Shown here: positions 1-54,225 of the stretch, piece by piece
How the letters are laid out: each line of letters starts with the position of its first letter
How positions within the stretch are numbered: position 1 is the first letter of the stretch
Source of the DNA: Candidula unifasciata
Taxonomy: Eukaryota; Mollusca; Gastropoda; Stylommatophora; Geomitridae
DNA length: 64,000 bases
Assembly (NCBI GenBank): GCA_905116865.2
Contig: CAJHNH020008541.1
Coordinates: forward strand, 51,001-115,000
Reading direction: 5' to 3'
Notes under the pieces: generated by a model
The model's input: only the letters and a program-made list of their open reading frames with translations
Databases searched by the model: none
Told to the model about the DNA's origin: nothing
Made by a program: the position numbers and the translations under genes

Positions 1-88
1 GAACTGGACTGCAGTCCAGAAATGGATGAACAACCAGAACTTTCCACCAGGGTTTACAGCTGGTGAACGCAAAGAAGAAGAAGAATAA
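1..88 (+). mobile_element. SINE family A, 3' end with GAA tail
   Basis: Starts inside the element (GAACTGGACTGCAGTCCAGA) and ends CAGCTGGTGAACGCAAAGAA with GAA repeats, matching the full copy at 6807-7096. Confidence -1.
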
Positions 89-379
89 CTAATCACTATC
101 AAGTACACAAGTGAGTTAGTAATGTTTAAAACTGCACAAGAACTTTATAGATTCCCTACATTTACATGTATTCTATATATTTACATGGGGTAGACACACA
201 AAATGAGATCTGCTCTGACTCAAACATACAGTTATAATTTAATGCCACAAACAAATATTTCAAGGCTGCATATATCTCCATCTCACTAGTGTAATGGATA
301 CACACATAAAGCACCCATAAAATTAAAATGTGCAGTGCCAGCCACAAAAGTGGCCAGGACTCATATTTCTCTCACAGAA

Positions 380-474
380 ACTGCTAAAATAGCAATCTCG
401 CAGAAATTGCTAAAATAGAAATCTCGCAGAAATTGCTAAAATAGCAATCTCGCAGAAATTGCTAAAATAGCAAG
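380..474. repeat. 26-bp tandem repeat, about 3.5 copies
   Basis: Unit GCTAAAATAGCAATCTCGCA plus GAAATT, nearly perfect copies. Confidence -1.
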
Positions 475-737
475 TAATCAATTATAGGAAAACTCCAAAA
501 AAGGGCACTGTGTGATGTGCATTAGAATACTCAGCATAACTGCAAGCAGTACAAGTAAAATGAGGGTTCATATAAGAAAATAATATTACAAATACTCCTA
601 AAAATATGTCAGGGCTAAAGACTTGTGCCTACAAGACAGAGACTATAGTGGAATGTACCATTACAGTAGAAACCTCCACGCAATGTTTGTTATAAATATT
701 AATGTCACAAATATTACTGCAAGCCATTCAAACACTT

Positions 738-1018
738 TCGCATTAGGTTATTCATTTTATTGTTTTTGTCACTTATGCTTTCATCTTCTTCTCTAGTTTT
801 CAAAAATTTTCGTATTAGGTTATTATTTTATTGTTTTTGTTACCTATGCTTTCGTCTTCTTCTCTAGTTTTCAAACATTTTCATATTAGGTTATTCATTT
901 TATTGTTTTTGTCACTTATGCTTTTTTTCTTCTTCTCTAGTTTTCAAACATTTTTGCATTAGGTTATTCATTTTATTGTTTTTGTTACTTATGCTTTCTT
1001 CCTCTTCTCTAGTTTTGT
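738..1018. repeat. 72-bp tandem repeat, about 4 copies
   Basis: Four imperfect copies of a unit containing GCATTAGGTTATTCATTTTA and CTTCTTCTCTAGTTTTCAAA. It ends just before the mariner element. Confidence -1.
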
Positions 1019-1083
1019 TCTGCCTTTTAATTGGGTTTTGAGGAGGCATCAGGCCATTACGCACTGTTTTAATTTTAAAAATA

Positions 1084-1767
1084 CACGGTCGGACAATAAA
1101 GTAATGAGACTGATTTTATTATGGCCAAGACAAAAATGACATCTATGAAGCAAAGCATGGAATCTAAATGCACCTAGACCTGGACGCCAAATTTCTTTTC
1201 GTAATAATGAACTCATTGCAAAGTCAGAGAACGGAAGCAAGAAGATCATTGTTTTACTGGAAAAATAATGGCAGATGAATCTGGTGTTAATAGAGAGACC
1301 AAGACCATTGATAACATTTTAGTGCAAGATTTTGGCAAGAAAAAAGTTGCTTGCCAGTTTGTGTCACATTTGTTGTCTGATGACAAAAAACTAACATCAG
1401 CGGGTTGAGTACCTAAGAGACATCATCAAAACAAGAATTTTTGGCCCAAAAACAATTGTGTGTTCTCGAGCCTTCTACCCTATTCCCCAGATTTGTCTCC
1501 TTGTGATTATTTTCTATTCCCAAAATTAAAGTTGCGATTGAAAGGACGCTTCTTTGACGATATTGATGCCATCCAAAGGGCTGTAACATCGACTTTAAGG
1601 GCCATAACAGAAGAACTACAGAGGTCGTTCCTGTGTTTGTTCGATTGTGCCACTTGGTGTATCAATGCACAAGGGGTTTATTTTGAATAAAATACAGGTT
1701 ATATCTTCAACTGTTGATTATTCTAATTTGTATGGAATTAGTCTCATTACTTAATTGTCTGACCTTG
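1084..1767 (+). mobile_element. Internally deleted mariner-like element
   Basis: About 29-bp inverted ends match with few mismatches (left begins CACGGTCGGACAATAAAGTA, right inverted begins CAAGGTCAGACAATTAAGTA) and both sides abut a TA target duplication (1082-1083, 1768-1769). Near the right end a frame at 1460-1690 encodes YSPDLSPCDYFLFPKLK and then NAQGVYFE, the typical mariner transposase C-terminal block with its catalytic-triad Asp. At 684 bp it is about half a full mariner. The N-terminal part (1268 onward) has stops and the centre is missing, so it cannot move itself. Confidence -1.
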
Positions 1768-2181
1768 TATTAATTTATTTTCTTATATGTTTTTAATAAT
1801 GATATGGCGAAAGACACTGTTGCTTTAGGAATTTTGAGTTAACAATTTTTAAATAACCTTACATCTTTTTAATAGAAAGATTTTGTTTAAATAAAGCCGA
1901 AGTTGTATTTAGTAAAGCTTTTACTCATCCAGGTTGACTTTGACAACAGTATGAATGCTGAACTGTTCAGTAAACAATAGCAAACTAGCAAATGCCTAGA
2001 AAAACTAATAACTGCTTGGGCTGATTTATGAAGTTTTTTCTTTATGTTTCATATATAATATCTATCTAGTCTTTTTGCCCTATAAATTACATTTGCCATT
2101 TCTTTACTGTTGCTCAAGTAAACATGTAACGCTTGCAGCTTTTAATACTCTAGAATTTTCTTTACAAGTACGTAATACAGG

Positions 2182-2512
2182 GTCTCCTCGACTTATAATT
2201 GAGCTCGGTTCTGACTAACAGATCATAAGTTAAACATGTTGTAAGTTGAATTGATATTTTTCAACACTATTTTTATTCAAACATGTTAAACCAACTGTAT
2301 ACAAAAATACGCAAAATTCAACCTATGTACAAATAAATCTCGTACAAAATGTAAACAATACATAATATTTACTCTACTGCATCAGATCTAGGAACTTTTT
2401 ATACCTATGAAAGATTATCTTTCTTTCTTTACTATTTTCATATATTTATTTTTGTGTGGTCGTAAGTGCTGATAGTCATAAGTCGCACAGGTTGTAAGTC
2501 GAGAAGACTTTT
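2182..2512. mobile_element. Probable MITE with CTCGACTTA inverted ends
   Basis: The left end (GTCTCCTCGACTTATAA) and the inverted right end (GTCTTCTCGACTTACAA) match and are followed inward by further related ATAAGT/TAAGT motifs on both sides. About 330 bp, no coding capacity. Superfamily uncertain (pogo/Tigger-like or other). Confidence -1.
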
Positions 2513-2886
2513 ATTTTGCAGTATTTATCAATGGAGATTAATTCTGTTTGTGTACAACAAATCTGCATTAATTATTTATAAACAGGGAAAGCTGGTCTAA
2601 ACTAGCTACAACAGGTTATAATGTGGTCAGTCTAACTAGAACACACTCAAATATGTACAGACTACATCTGGATCTGTGCACAGAAGATCAGAATGGGTTT
2701 AAAAAAACATAAACAACATTTCAGTTGATCAAATACATGTATTACATTAAGAAAACATGTTTTATGAATATGACAGTACAATGAGAGTGAGAAAATTTCA
2801 GAGGTGTGTCAAGATGTAGAAAAAGAAACGGGAGGCTTTGAGACAAACACAAAGACAGGGTGTATGTATGTATGTGTGTGTGTGTA

Positions 2887-2918
<32 letters not shown>

Positions 2919-3017
2919 CATAGAGATAGAGAGACAAAGAGAGACAGAGAGAGAGAGAGACAGTCAGATAGACAGAGAGAGAGAGGGACACAGAGATAGA
3001 GAGAGAGACAGAGTGAT

Positions 3018-3054
<37 letters not shown>

Positions 3055-4390
3055 GACAGAGTGTGTGTATGTATGTTACCAGCACAATATCATATAATAT
3101 CATTACATTTACAATGTAATTAAATCAAATATATTTTAGAGAGATTTGTGCCATAGCAGTTATGACAATAAATACGAACATGTAAGGAATCATAGATTAG
3201 CATTTTAAACCCACTTTTTGTTTGCAACATTTTTCAGTTAATAAAATTTTACACACAGATAGATGCCATTATTGTTCTATTGTTGCTTCTGAATTACACC
3301 GATTCTGACAGTATACAAAATAAAAGAGTCTAAACTCAGAAACCATAATTCAAAGTGGTGTTGTGTAAAACCAGTAAAACGTCTAAATAATTTAAATAAC
3401 CTCATACTGTTGTTTTCAGTTTCTGAGAAATTGTGAATTATTCATTTCTAAATAGTAGTAGCTCTTTAATGACCAGAGGTAAGATTTTGAAGAAAATATT
3501 TTCCAGCCCATGATGGGAAAAAACAACTTTTTTTTCTTTTCTGTCCAATAAATATTTTTATATAATTTCCACAAATGATATTGCCATAGTCATTAAAAAT
3601 AGGAAATAATTAACCTTTTCAGTACCAAACAACATTAAGTGTGTGGTTGACTCTTATGTTGTGCATCCAAGCTATCACAAAATGAGTCCTCTTTACATTT
3701 GGTCAGAGATTTTACATAAATCTGGCTTTTCCTATGGTCACTTTAACTGTGTAATGTGCTTTTAAATAATGCATTTGACAATGGCTGTTTTCAGACTTAG
3801 GCTTCTGCTGCATGAAAAAGATTCTGGGTTTCAGCAATCACAACAAGAATATTTCTGCACTAAAATATTCCGGGCTAAAAGATCAGAACGCCAGATTTTT
3901 AAACCTAGAAATGTTAAACAGATGATTTTGACTAAAAATTCACCTCTGATATATAAAAGAAAAAATAACAAATAATATATATTCTACTGTTTCAAAGAAA
4001 ATGTATATCTGATTAAAAAATTACATTTTGCAAATTATGTTAAACCGAAAGAAATAAACCCTGGAAAAATACAATACATACAATATTGCAATAACTGCAA
4101 AAGGACATACAAATTATACACATATTTAATTTTATCCTGGATGGCATGAGAAAATAAATCTAGGATACTTTAGCTTTCCTAATACAAGCTTGTAAATGCA
4201 TCTACACAGAAATGTGTACAGATCTATTAACTCTCATCTGAAAGACCAAAGTTTCCAAACATGAATTTTTCAGGATTTTAAGGAAAATGTTAATAATAAA
4301 CCAACTCTGGGAGACAATTATTAGTTTTCAGCAACAAATGTTGGCACTGTAAACCTAACAGATTAAATTTCCTGATTAGGTAAGTTTTAT
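2511..4390. other. Intergenic sequence without recognised genes
   Basis: AT-rich. Contains a GTAT/GT then GA-rich microsatellite at 2858-3072; nothing else identifiable. Confidence -1.
2858..3072. repeat. GT and GA microsatellite
   Basis: GTAT, then (GT)n, then interrupted (GA)n with GACA. Open frames across it are repeat artefacts. Confidence -1.
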
Positions 4391-4399
4391 GACTCATCA

Positions 4400-4695
4400 G
4401 GCATATGCCTGTCTGTTTAAAATAAATAAGTTTTTGGCAAGAAAAGTCAAAACTAAAGTAGTCCTTTGGCAGAAACTGCTGTTCAGGTGTAAAGCCTTAG
4501 ACCTACTAGGCCGATGTTCTTCAATCTTTCACACCTGTGGATGGCTAGAACAGGGCAAATTGTTTCATAGACAAACTAGCTTTTCTGGCCACCTCGACCA
4601 TTGTCACATCATGCTGTTGTAGAGTTTCTCTGATGTTATCTTTCCATCTTGTTCTTGGTCTACCTCAGGAACTAAGTCCTTCTCCTCTTTTTGTG
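4400..4695 (-). mobile_element. LINE ORF2 C-terminal relic
   Basis: The minus strand reads GRPRTRWKDNIRETLQQHDV followed by VEVARKA, the familiar basic C-terminal stretch of RTE/CR1-like LINE polyproteins, with stops further on. The same segment recurs at 63840-64000. Confidence -1.
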
Positions 4696-5079
4696 TATGC
4701 CTTTATTCATGTGTTTTCAGTATTGATGAGAAATATTTTTCAGGCCCATCGTAAATTCACCAAAGCCCTGCTGGCCACGATGTTTCAGACTGACCCAGGA
4801 TGGCCTTCATGACAGCCGTAGTGGTCCCGTAGAAGAAAGCTGCACCATATATGGACATTACTTGTGAAAATATGGAAGCTGAAAATTCAAAATACTTTCT
4901 ATATCACAGCCTTTGTCCTGGTCATGTAGGAAACTACAGATGGCTTAATTGTGAATAGAGAAGTTGCAGTGCATCAAGGGTATATATAATAGTGGGTTAA
5001 TTTTCTATGGAGAAAATACAATACATTACAGATATCATAATTACAATCTGATCATGGCAAGCTGGAACATTTCTCAGTT

Positions 5080-5445
5080 CTCTGCCAACTCCTATGAATC
5101 ATGTATCAGGGTATGTCTGACTTCCTGCATCTTCTTCTTCTATATGAAGTCATTAGAATGCCTCAAGGCATATGTTGAGATTTCCCCCTACTTTTTATCT
5201 CTTAAATGACTTTCATCTCCCATTGGAGCATAGGCTATTAGTCTACTCACACCAAGACCTTTGTAGACGTCTTCACAACTGTTTGCATTCTGCAGCTAAT
5301 TCTATGAAATGAGTTAGCCAGTTTTATGCCAACCCTCCTTAACATCCTCTTAACCCTATCACCCAGAGAAGCTGCAAAACCTACTCTTCTGTTTGTGGCC
5401 AGTTCCCTATAAATGTCTTTTTTTTTTACTTATCTACAGTGACTT
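5080..5445 (-). mobile_element. Probable LINE endonuclease-domain relic
   Basis: The minus strand contains RRVGFAASLGDRV, then after several stops and shifts IAYAPMGDES, resembling the GVGFA...AYAP region of LINE apurinic endonuclease domains. Badly decayed. Confidence -1.
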
Positions 5446-5459
5446 ATTTATGGGAGGTA

Positions 5460-6620
5460 TAGATAATGCTATTGGCTGAGTTCACCCTTGCTTAAACATT
5501 TTTTTTAGGTCAGGCAGGATGTGAATATATCAGCAAACAATTTTCTTGGGTGGGGGGGGGGGGGGGGGGGGGGGGGCCTTCAAATCAAATGTTTTTTTTT
5601 TAAAAACTCAGACTGATGTCAAATTTTCCCCAAAGCCTCTGTGATTTGTGTATGAGAAACAATATGTTCTTATTATTTTAACAAAACTAGAATTGCAATT
5701 AAAAAAAAAACACCCCAAAAAATGTCTGTAACATCTAAAAAATGTAGGTTTACTGCAGAGCAACTAATGTTTTCTTAGGGCATACTACATTGTCATGCTC
5801 CAGTTTCTTCCACAGTGCAACTCTCATACACTGTGATGAAAACCATGAGAATGATCTCTTTCTAAACCTTCATGGAATTGCGCCCAGCTGCACTGAAAAC
5901 TGGACTGTTAAATGATTTAACTAACCTCAAAGCCACAAACAGAATGACCATAGTGCTAAATTTATTGTAGCATTTATATAACTTATTCTCAGAAAAATGT
6001 ACAATGTTTGGAAACTTGGATCAGGTATGCTTATAAAGACAAGACACAAAATAACGTACATATTTTCAGGTGAAGAGATCAAGGTATCAGGAACAACACT
6101 GGTTAAACTGAAGGAATATTAAAAATGTGGAACAATGTGCAGGGGCTAGTGTACATGTTGCCAGTCAAGAGGTCATATATTCCAATCCACTTGAGATTTA
6201 TTGTTTTTTTATTTTAATGTACCTGTGCTTCCAAACTAAAAAAGTGGGTACCAGGAAATGTGTAGGGAGGTAAAGATCACCTGCACATATTAACCACATC
6301 ACAAACTAAGTGTCAGTATGTCATAAATAAAGGTCCAACTCTACATTCTCAATAATTCTCAAAGCACGGAAAAAGAGTTAATAATTTTGTTTCTTCAAAA
6401 CAAAAGTGCTATTGGCTGCTTTTGTTAAATATTTATATCCATGTATTTAAACAGGCCAAATCCCCCCAGTCTTAAACATAATTTGTTATCCTTTAAAAAT
6501 ATAGACGTTTTTTACTGCATTATTAAACAGAATGTCTCACATTTCTGTTTCAAGTGCAACATTTAAATACAACATACATGATTTCATTTCCAGTGTGTAT
6601 CAAACATTCTGAATAAGTGT
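5460..6620. other. Intergenic sequence, nothing recognised
   Basis: AT-rich, with a run of 25 G at 5552-5576 and no coding signal. Confidence -1.
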
Positions 6621-6663
6621 TGTTTAGACCAGTGTTTCCCAAACATTTTACACCTATAGCCCA

Positions 6664-6762
6664 CCTTCTTCTTCTTCTTCGCGTTCACCAGCTGTACACT
6701 TTGGTGGAAAGTTCTGGTTGTTCGTCCACTTCTGAACTGCAGTCCTGCTCCAGAACCTGAGG
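6664..6762 (-). mobile_element. SINE family A, 3' fragment, inverted
   Basis: About 95 bp, nearly identical in inverse orientation to the 3' end of the adjacent full copy (7003-7098), so the two form a foldback with a loop of about 240 bp. Confidence -1.
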
Positions 6763-6806
6763 ATATTGTTTCACAGCCCATCAGACAGATCATTATTAAA
6801 TCCTAT

Positions 6807-7096
6807 AACCCGCGTGTGGGTTCCGAGGTCCCATTGTGGGGAAAACAAGAATAGACCCACTGCCTCCCCAAAAGCATGTCGTAAGAGTCGACTAATTGGG
6901 AAGCTTCCTTTGAAGTCAGAGTGCATCTGCCAGAGAGGCAAGGAACCAACGGTCTGTATTCAAGAGAATGAGATCTATAAAACTGATGCACATGCAACAC
7001 TCAGGTTCTGGAGCAGGACTGCAGTTCAGTAGTGGACGAGCAACAAGAACTTTCCACCAGAGTGTACAGCTGGTGAACGTGAAGAAGAAGAAGAAG
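6807..7096 (+). mobile_element. SINE family A, full-length copy with target duplication
   Basis: Flanked by a perfect 12-bp duplication ATTAAATCCTAT (6795-6806 and 7097-7108). The 290-bp element begins AACCCGCGTGTGGGTTCCGA, contains GCATGTCGTAAGAGTCGACT and ends CAGCTGGTGAACG followed by GAA repeats. It defines a family found at least ten more times here. No protein coding capacity. GGTTCCGAGGTCCC near the start may be a decayed B box. Confidence -1.
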
Positions 7097-7590
7097 ATTA
7101 AATCCTATGTCACATAATAATAATTTTCAGTGAATATGACATCTGCGCTGCTCAGAGGTTGTATATACCAGGGTGCAAGTGTTGATTCTGATAGATGAAG
7201 TGCTGCAGTAACATTCACTTGACTTCTCTGTTGTATTTTTTATTACTGACATGGTTGAAAAAGTGTTTTCACATAAATAGGAAGTCAAAAAAAAAAAAAA
7301 AAAAAACATTCTGATAGCTTTGTAACTCAAATATGGATTTTTTTTAAAAAAAGTTATCTAAAACTCAGTGTTAGCTTTTCTTGTTTATAATAATAAAGTG
7401 CACATGATTTTATATCTTCCTAGAAGGGATTTTTGTAATGTGATCTTCAATAGCTATGAAAGTTTTCAGCTAATATCTTTAAATGCTGAACTTCTTAACA
7501 CTTGTGTCTGCTTGATTGTCACTCTTGAGGTGTTAATCATTACCCTTCCTACCCCGCTTCATGATCAGGCAAAAATGGTTGGCAGTCAAA

Positions 7591-7883
7591 CCTGGACTTT
7601 TCCACGACCTACCCAGACTTTTCCACTACCAACCTGGACTTTTCCATGGCGCACCTGGACTTTTCCACTACCAACCTGGACTTTTCCACTACCAACCTGG
7701 ACTTTTCCATGGCGCACCTGGACTTTTCCACTACCAACCTGGACTTTTCCTGACCCACCTGGACTTTTCCACTACTAACCTGGACTTTTCCACAGCCCAC
7801 CTGGACTTTTCCATGGCCCAACTGGACTTTTCCATGGCCCAACTGGACTTTTCCATTACCCACCTGGACTTTTCCATGACCCA
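7591..7883. repeat. 21-bp minisatellite, 14 units
   Basis: Unit CCTGGACTTTTCCACTACCA plus A, with variants TGGCGCA, TGGCCCA and ACCCA at the 3' part. Because 21 is a multiple of three, all frames stay open; this explains the 131- and 136-codon frames. Confidence -1.
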
Positions 7884-8130
7884 TAGGTTTAAGAACACTG
7901 GTTTAGATCATTTCTTATATGTCTTTAATTTAGTTAACACACACACTCTCACATGAACAGTCTGTAAATTAGCCAACTGCACACACAAAACCCACAAATG
8001 CATTCACATACATCTACACACACGTACAAACATGTGCATCAGTTTGTTTAGCTTTAATCATTGTTAAAGAAAAGTATTATCATACTGTTTTTTGGTAAGT
8101 TTAGTTTAATCAACCCATTTACCTATGATA

Positions 8131-8484
8131 CTGTGTAACTTTAGTCAATACAACACATGTCTTTTTCAAACAGTATGTGTAACTTTAGTCAATACAACAC
8201 ATGTCTTTTTCAAACAGTATGTGTAACTTTAGTCAATACAACACATGTCTTTTCAAACAGTATGTGTAACTTTAGTCATACAACACGTGTCTATTTGAAC
8301 AGTATGTGTAACTTTAGTCATACAACACGTGTCTATTTGAACAGTATGTGTAACTTTAGTCATACAACACGTGTCTATTTGAACAGTATGTGTAACTTTA
8401 GTCATACAACACGTGTCTATTTGAACAGTATGTGTAACTTTAGTCATACAACACGTGTCTATTTGAACAGTATGTGTAACTTTA
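8131..8484. repeat. 42-44-bp minisatellite, 8 units
   Basis: Unit includes GTGTAACTTTAGTCATACAA then CACGTGTCTATTTGAACAGT. The first three units are 43-44 bp (CAATACAACACATG variant), the rest 42 bp and almost identical. It lies about 150 bp beyond the candidate polyadenylation signal. Confidence -1.
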
Positions 8485-8632
8485 TCTATTCCTAGTAGTA
8501 GTTTTTAATCAACATCATGCTCAGCCTTTCTAGATTATATGGGATGTAACTTTATCCTATCACAAGCGTGCTCAACAGTCTGTGCAGCTGAAATCTTTTG
8601 CACATACAAGTGTGTTCAACATCGCACACAGT

Positions 8633-8638
8633 TTTATT
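8633..8638 (-). terminator. Candidate polyadenylation signal AATAAA of the EF-hand gene
   Basis: The minus strand reads AATAAA about 200 nt after the stop and is followed by a GT-rich stretch (TGTGTGCGATGTTG). It is the only clear hexamer I found between the stop and the downstream array. Cleavage would be near 8610-8620. A longer 3' UTR cannot be excluded. Confidence -1.
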
Positions 8639-8840
8639 CCATTCTGTGGTGTATTCACCTACCTCAAAATCTAAATAAGTTATTCACAACCGATTAGATC
8701 AATCACTTTAAAGAGTCTGTGTAAATATAGTCCAACATGCAAGTGGTTATCCATCATCCATAGCACTTGAAGCGAATCAATTCAGTCCCACAGTCACAAA
8801 TCTAAAATGCACCAACTGATGTTATATCACAGATGAAGTC

Positions 8841-51274
<42,434 letters not shown>

Positions 51275-52446
51275 GGTTACACCATTGAAGCCCTTATCCG
51301 ACTTCCGCTTCCGAAGTTTTGGACTAAACCGCAGCAGCTTCCGGCTTTTGGAAGACTGCAAAGAAAAGAATGACCCGTGAATAATATATAGAGGACTATA
51401 ATATGCATGTGGCTGCCTAATGGTTCAACAGTAATAAGAATGTCAAAAAGAACAACATCAATATCAACATGATCGTCATCAACATTGTAAATAAAAATGT
51501 TAAAACACAATCAGCATTATGTTGCTCACTTTTCTATGTCACATCATCATCATCATTATCATCACCATCATCATCATCAGATGCCTTGCTGATTGTTGTG
51601 GGCGGTCAAGCTTATCCATAGTCTGTGATCTGCAACTGCGTGTATCAGGCAGTGCTGACAACCCTCCTTGCCGAAAAAAAAAAGCTGTCAAGAATCTTCT
51701 CAAGCTGTCTTCCTCTGCCTCTCTTTCCGCAGATCTCTTCAGTTGTTACAACATGTTCCAGTTTCCCCCTTTATCACAACATGACCAAACAATGACGACT
51801 CTCGATCTGATGTTTGTGATAAGTTGTCTTCGCGCCCTCGCCTCTTCCTAAATATCCGGGTTGTACTTTTTGACTGTCCAAAGAATTCTTAGTATCCCCT
51901 GGAAAACCGCATCTCCGAGGCCTCGAGAAATAGTCTTGCTTGTTTATTAACTGTCCAGGATTCACATCCATAAAAGTAGGTGAAATAGTAAAGATCCCTT
52001 TTCGCGCCCTAGGCGCATCGGGCATATGGGAGGAACTGCTATATTTGTACAGACCAATCGCACTAGGTGGGTTATGTGGTCAGCATTACACCGGCCGTCT
52101 TTACTTCCCCAGGACATACATACTGTGGTACCCATTTAGGGCTGGGTCGACCTGCAACGCCCCGTACCATGATAAAAATCCACGCAGCTAGCAGTGGGTT
52201 TCGATCGCGGCATGTTGGAATTTCGAGTCGGACTCAACAGCCATATAGGGCTACCAATACAATGTTTAATTTTTATCTATCCTGTGGCAGACCTTTGTGT
52301 ACCGGAAACCAATCCGTCACTTCTAGCCTCCCTCGTCAATGATCGACGCAGAGATTCATTCTCTTGAGCATCCTCTCTCGCGTCATTCCATTTAATTCCT
52401 ATCTGGCATAATTATCGGTCCCAAAATGCGACGCAAACTGTTTGTT

Positions 52447-52590
52447 ATTTTAAAGACCCACCCTGGCTGTTGCCAGGGCCTTAACATAACCGACTGGTTA
52501 GACTGGGGGATTCTCATCCGAATGGTGGCACTTCCTGTCACTATGTGTTAATCGCTCGTTTTGCGGTACTGACGGGGTTGAACGCCACCC
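52447..52590 (+). repeat. Dispersed repeat family C, copy 3
   Basis: CTGGCTGTTGCCAGGGCC, ATTCTCATCCGAATGGTGG and ACGGGGTTGAACGCCACCC; the 43-bp array starts immediately after it. Confidence -1.
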
Positions 52591-52591
52591 A

Positions 52592-53279
52592 TTTGTTGTA
52601 TGTGACTTATTGACCGCTATAATGACAACTGATATTTGTTGTATGTGACCTATTGACCGCTATAAAGACAACTGATATTGGTTGTATGTGACCTTTTGCC
52701 CGCTATAATGACGATTGATATTTGTTGTATGTGACCTATTGACCGCTATAATGACAACTGATACTTGTTGTATGTGACCTATTGACCGCTATAATGACAA
52801 CTGATACTTGTTGTATGTGACCTATTGACCGCTATAATGACAACTGATATTTGTTGTATGTGACCTATTGAGCGCTATAATGACAACTGATACGTTTTGT
52901 ATGTGACCTATTGACCGCTATAATGACAAGTGATACTTGTTGTATGTGACCTATTGACCGCTATAATGACGATTGATATTTGTTATATGTGACCTATTGA
53001 CGGCTATAATGACAACTGATATTTGTTGTATGTGACCTATTGACCGTTATAATGACCACTGATATTTGTTGTATGTGACCTATTGACCGCTATAATGACA
53101 ACTGATATTTGTTGTATGTGACCTATTGACCGTTATAATGACCACTGATATTTGTTGTATGTGACCTATTGACCGCTATAATGACAACTGATATTTGTTG
53201 TATGTGACTTATTGACCGCTATAATGACAACTGATATTTGTTGTATGTGACCTATTGACCGCTATAATGACAACTGATA
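52592..53279. repeat. 43-bp minisatellite, 16 units
   Basis: 688 bp is exactly 16 units of TTTGTTGTATGTGACCTATT, GACCGCTATAATGACAACTG, ATA, with a few substitutions. Confidence -1.
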
Positions 53280-53434
53280 AATGTTGATATCTGCGGCTGT
53301 TAAAAAAACAGTCACTAATTTCTATAAAAGTCTCTAAAGAATCATAGGCGAAGATGCATAATTAAAGAAATTAAATTCCTTAACAACATTTTATTTAACT
53401 GGAATATTAGGTGATGTTTTCAAATATCTTCTTC

Positions 53435-53875
53435 TTCGCGTTCACTGGCTGTAAACTCTGGTGTAAAGTTCTAGTTGTTCTTCGCGTTCACTGGCTGTAA
53501 ACTCTGGTGGTAAAGTTCTAGTTGTTCTTCGCGTTCACTGGCTGTAAACTCTGGTGTAAAGTTCTAGTTGTTCTTCGCGTTCACTGGCTGTAAACTCTGG
53601 TGTAAAGTTCTAGTTGTTCTTCGCGTTTACTGGCTGTAAACTCTGGTGTAAAGTTCTAGTTGTTCTTCCCACTTCGGACTTCAGTGTTGTTCCAGAACCT
53701 GTGTTTGTGTTTACAGATCTGGCTTATCTGTAAGCAGACAGTTGGTTCCTTGCCTCTCATGCAAGTGCACTCCGACTTCAAAGGATGCCCAAAATTAGTC
53801 GACTCTTACGACATGCTTGTTGTTGAAACAGTTGGTCTATTGTTTTCCCTATAATGGTGTCCGTGAACCCACTTT
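53435..53875 (-). mobile_element. SINE family A with tail amplified five-fold
   Basis: Inverted family A copy (CGACTCTTACGACATGCTTG at 53800) whose 3' end (TTCGCGTTCACTGGCTGTAA...) is present as five units at spacings 46, 47, 46 and 46 bp (53435-53665). Confidence -1.
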
Positions 53876-54024
53876 CACTATGATTTCCGTCATTTGCGAT
53901 GCAAAGGTTGGCGCGCTTTCTAAAATCCCTGAGAACTCAACGCCGTTAATCCACATTACCGTCAATTTTAGCACATTCACTCTTGACGACCTGTGTCCAC
54001 ATTCTAGTGACACCAATATATAAG

Positions 54025-54225
54025 CCAAAAAGCATGTCGTAGTAGTCGTCTAATAGAGGACTTCCTTCGAAGTCTAAACATATCTCTCAGAGCGGCAATT
54101 ATGCCAGTAAAGGACGCAAAAATCAGACGCTTGCACAAAGCCAAAGTCCAACTGGACAAACAAGGAAGACTTGCATACAGACGGTAAACAAACCCAAAAA
54201 AAAAAAAAACGAAGAAGATAAATGT
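54025..54225 (+). mobile_element. SINE family A copy, decayed
   Basis: AAAAGCATGTCGTAGTAGTC, CTTCCTTCGAAGTC and an A-rich then GAAGAAG tail. Confidence -1.

Larger units (their letters stand above)
6630..7900. mobile_element. Composite hAT-like non-autonomous element
   Basis: Terminal CAGTGTTTCCCAAAC at 6630 and inverted CAGTGTTCTTAAACC ending at 7900 are flanked by a 7-of-8 matching target duplication (GTTTAGAC at 6622-6629, GTTTAGAT at 7901-7908). Eight-base duplications and CAGTG ends are hAT hallmarks. Inside are an inverted SINE A fragment (6664-6762), a full SINE A (6807-7096) and a 21-bp array near the right end. No transposase was seen. Confidence -1.

Noticed and set aside
7368..7956. 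131- and 136-codon WTFPLPT / GLFHYQP repeat proteins
   Set aside because: 21-bp minisatellite in which every frame is open.
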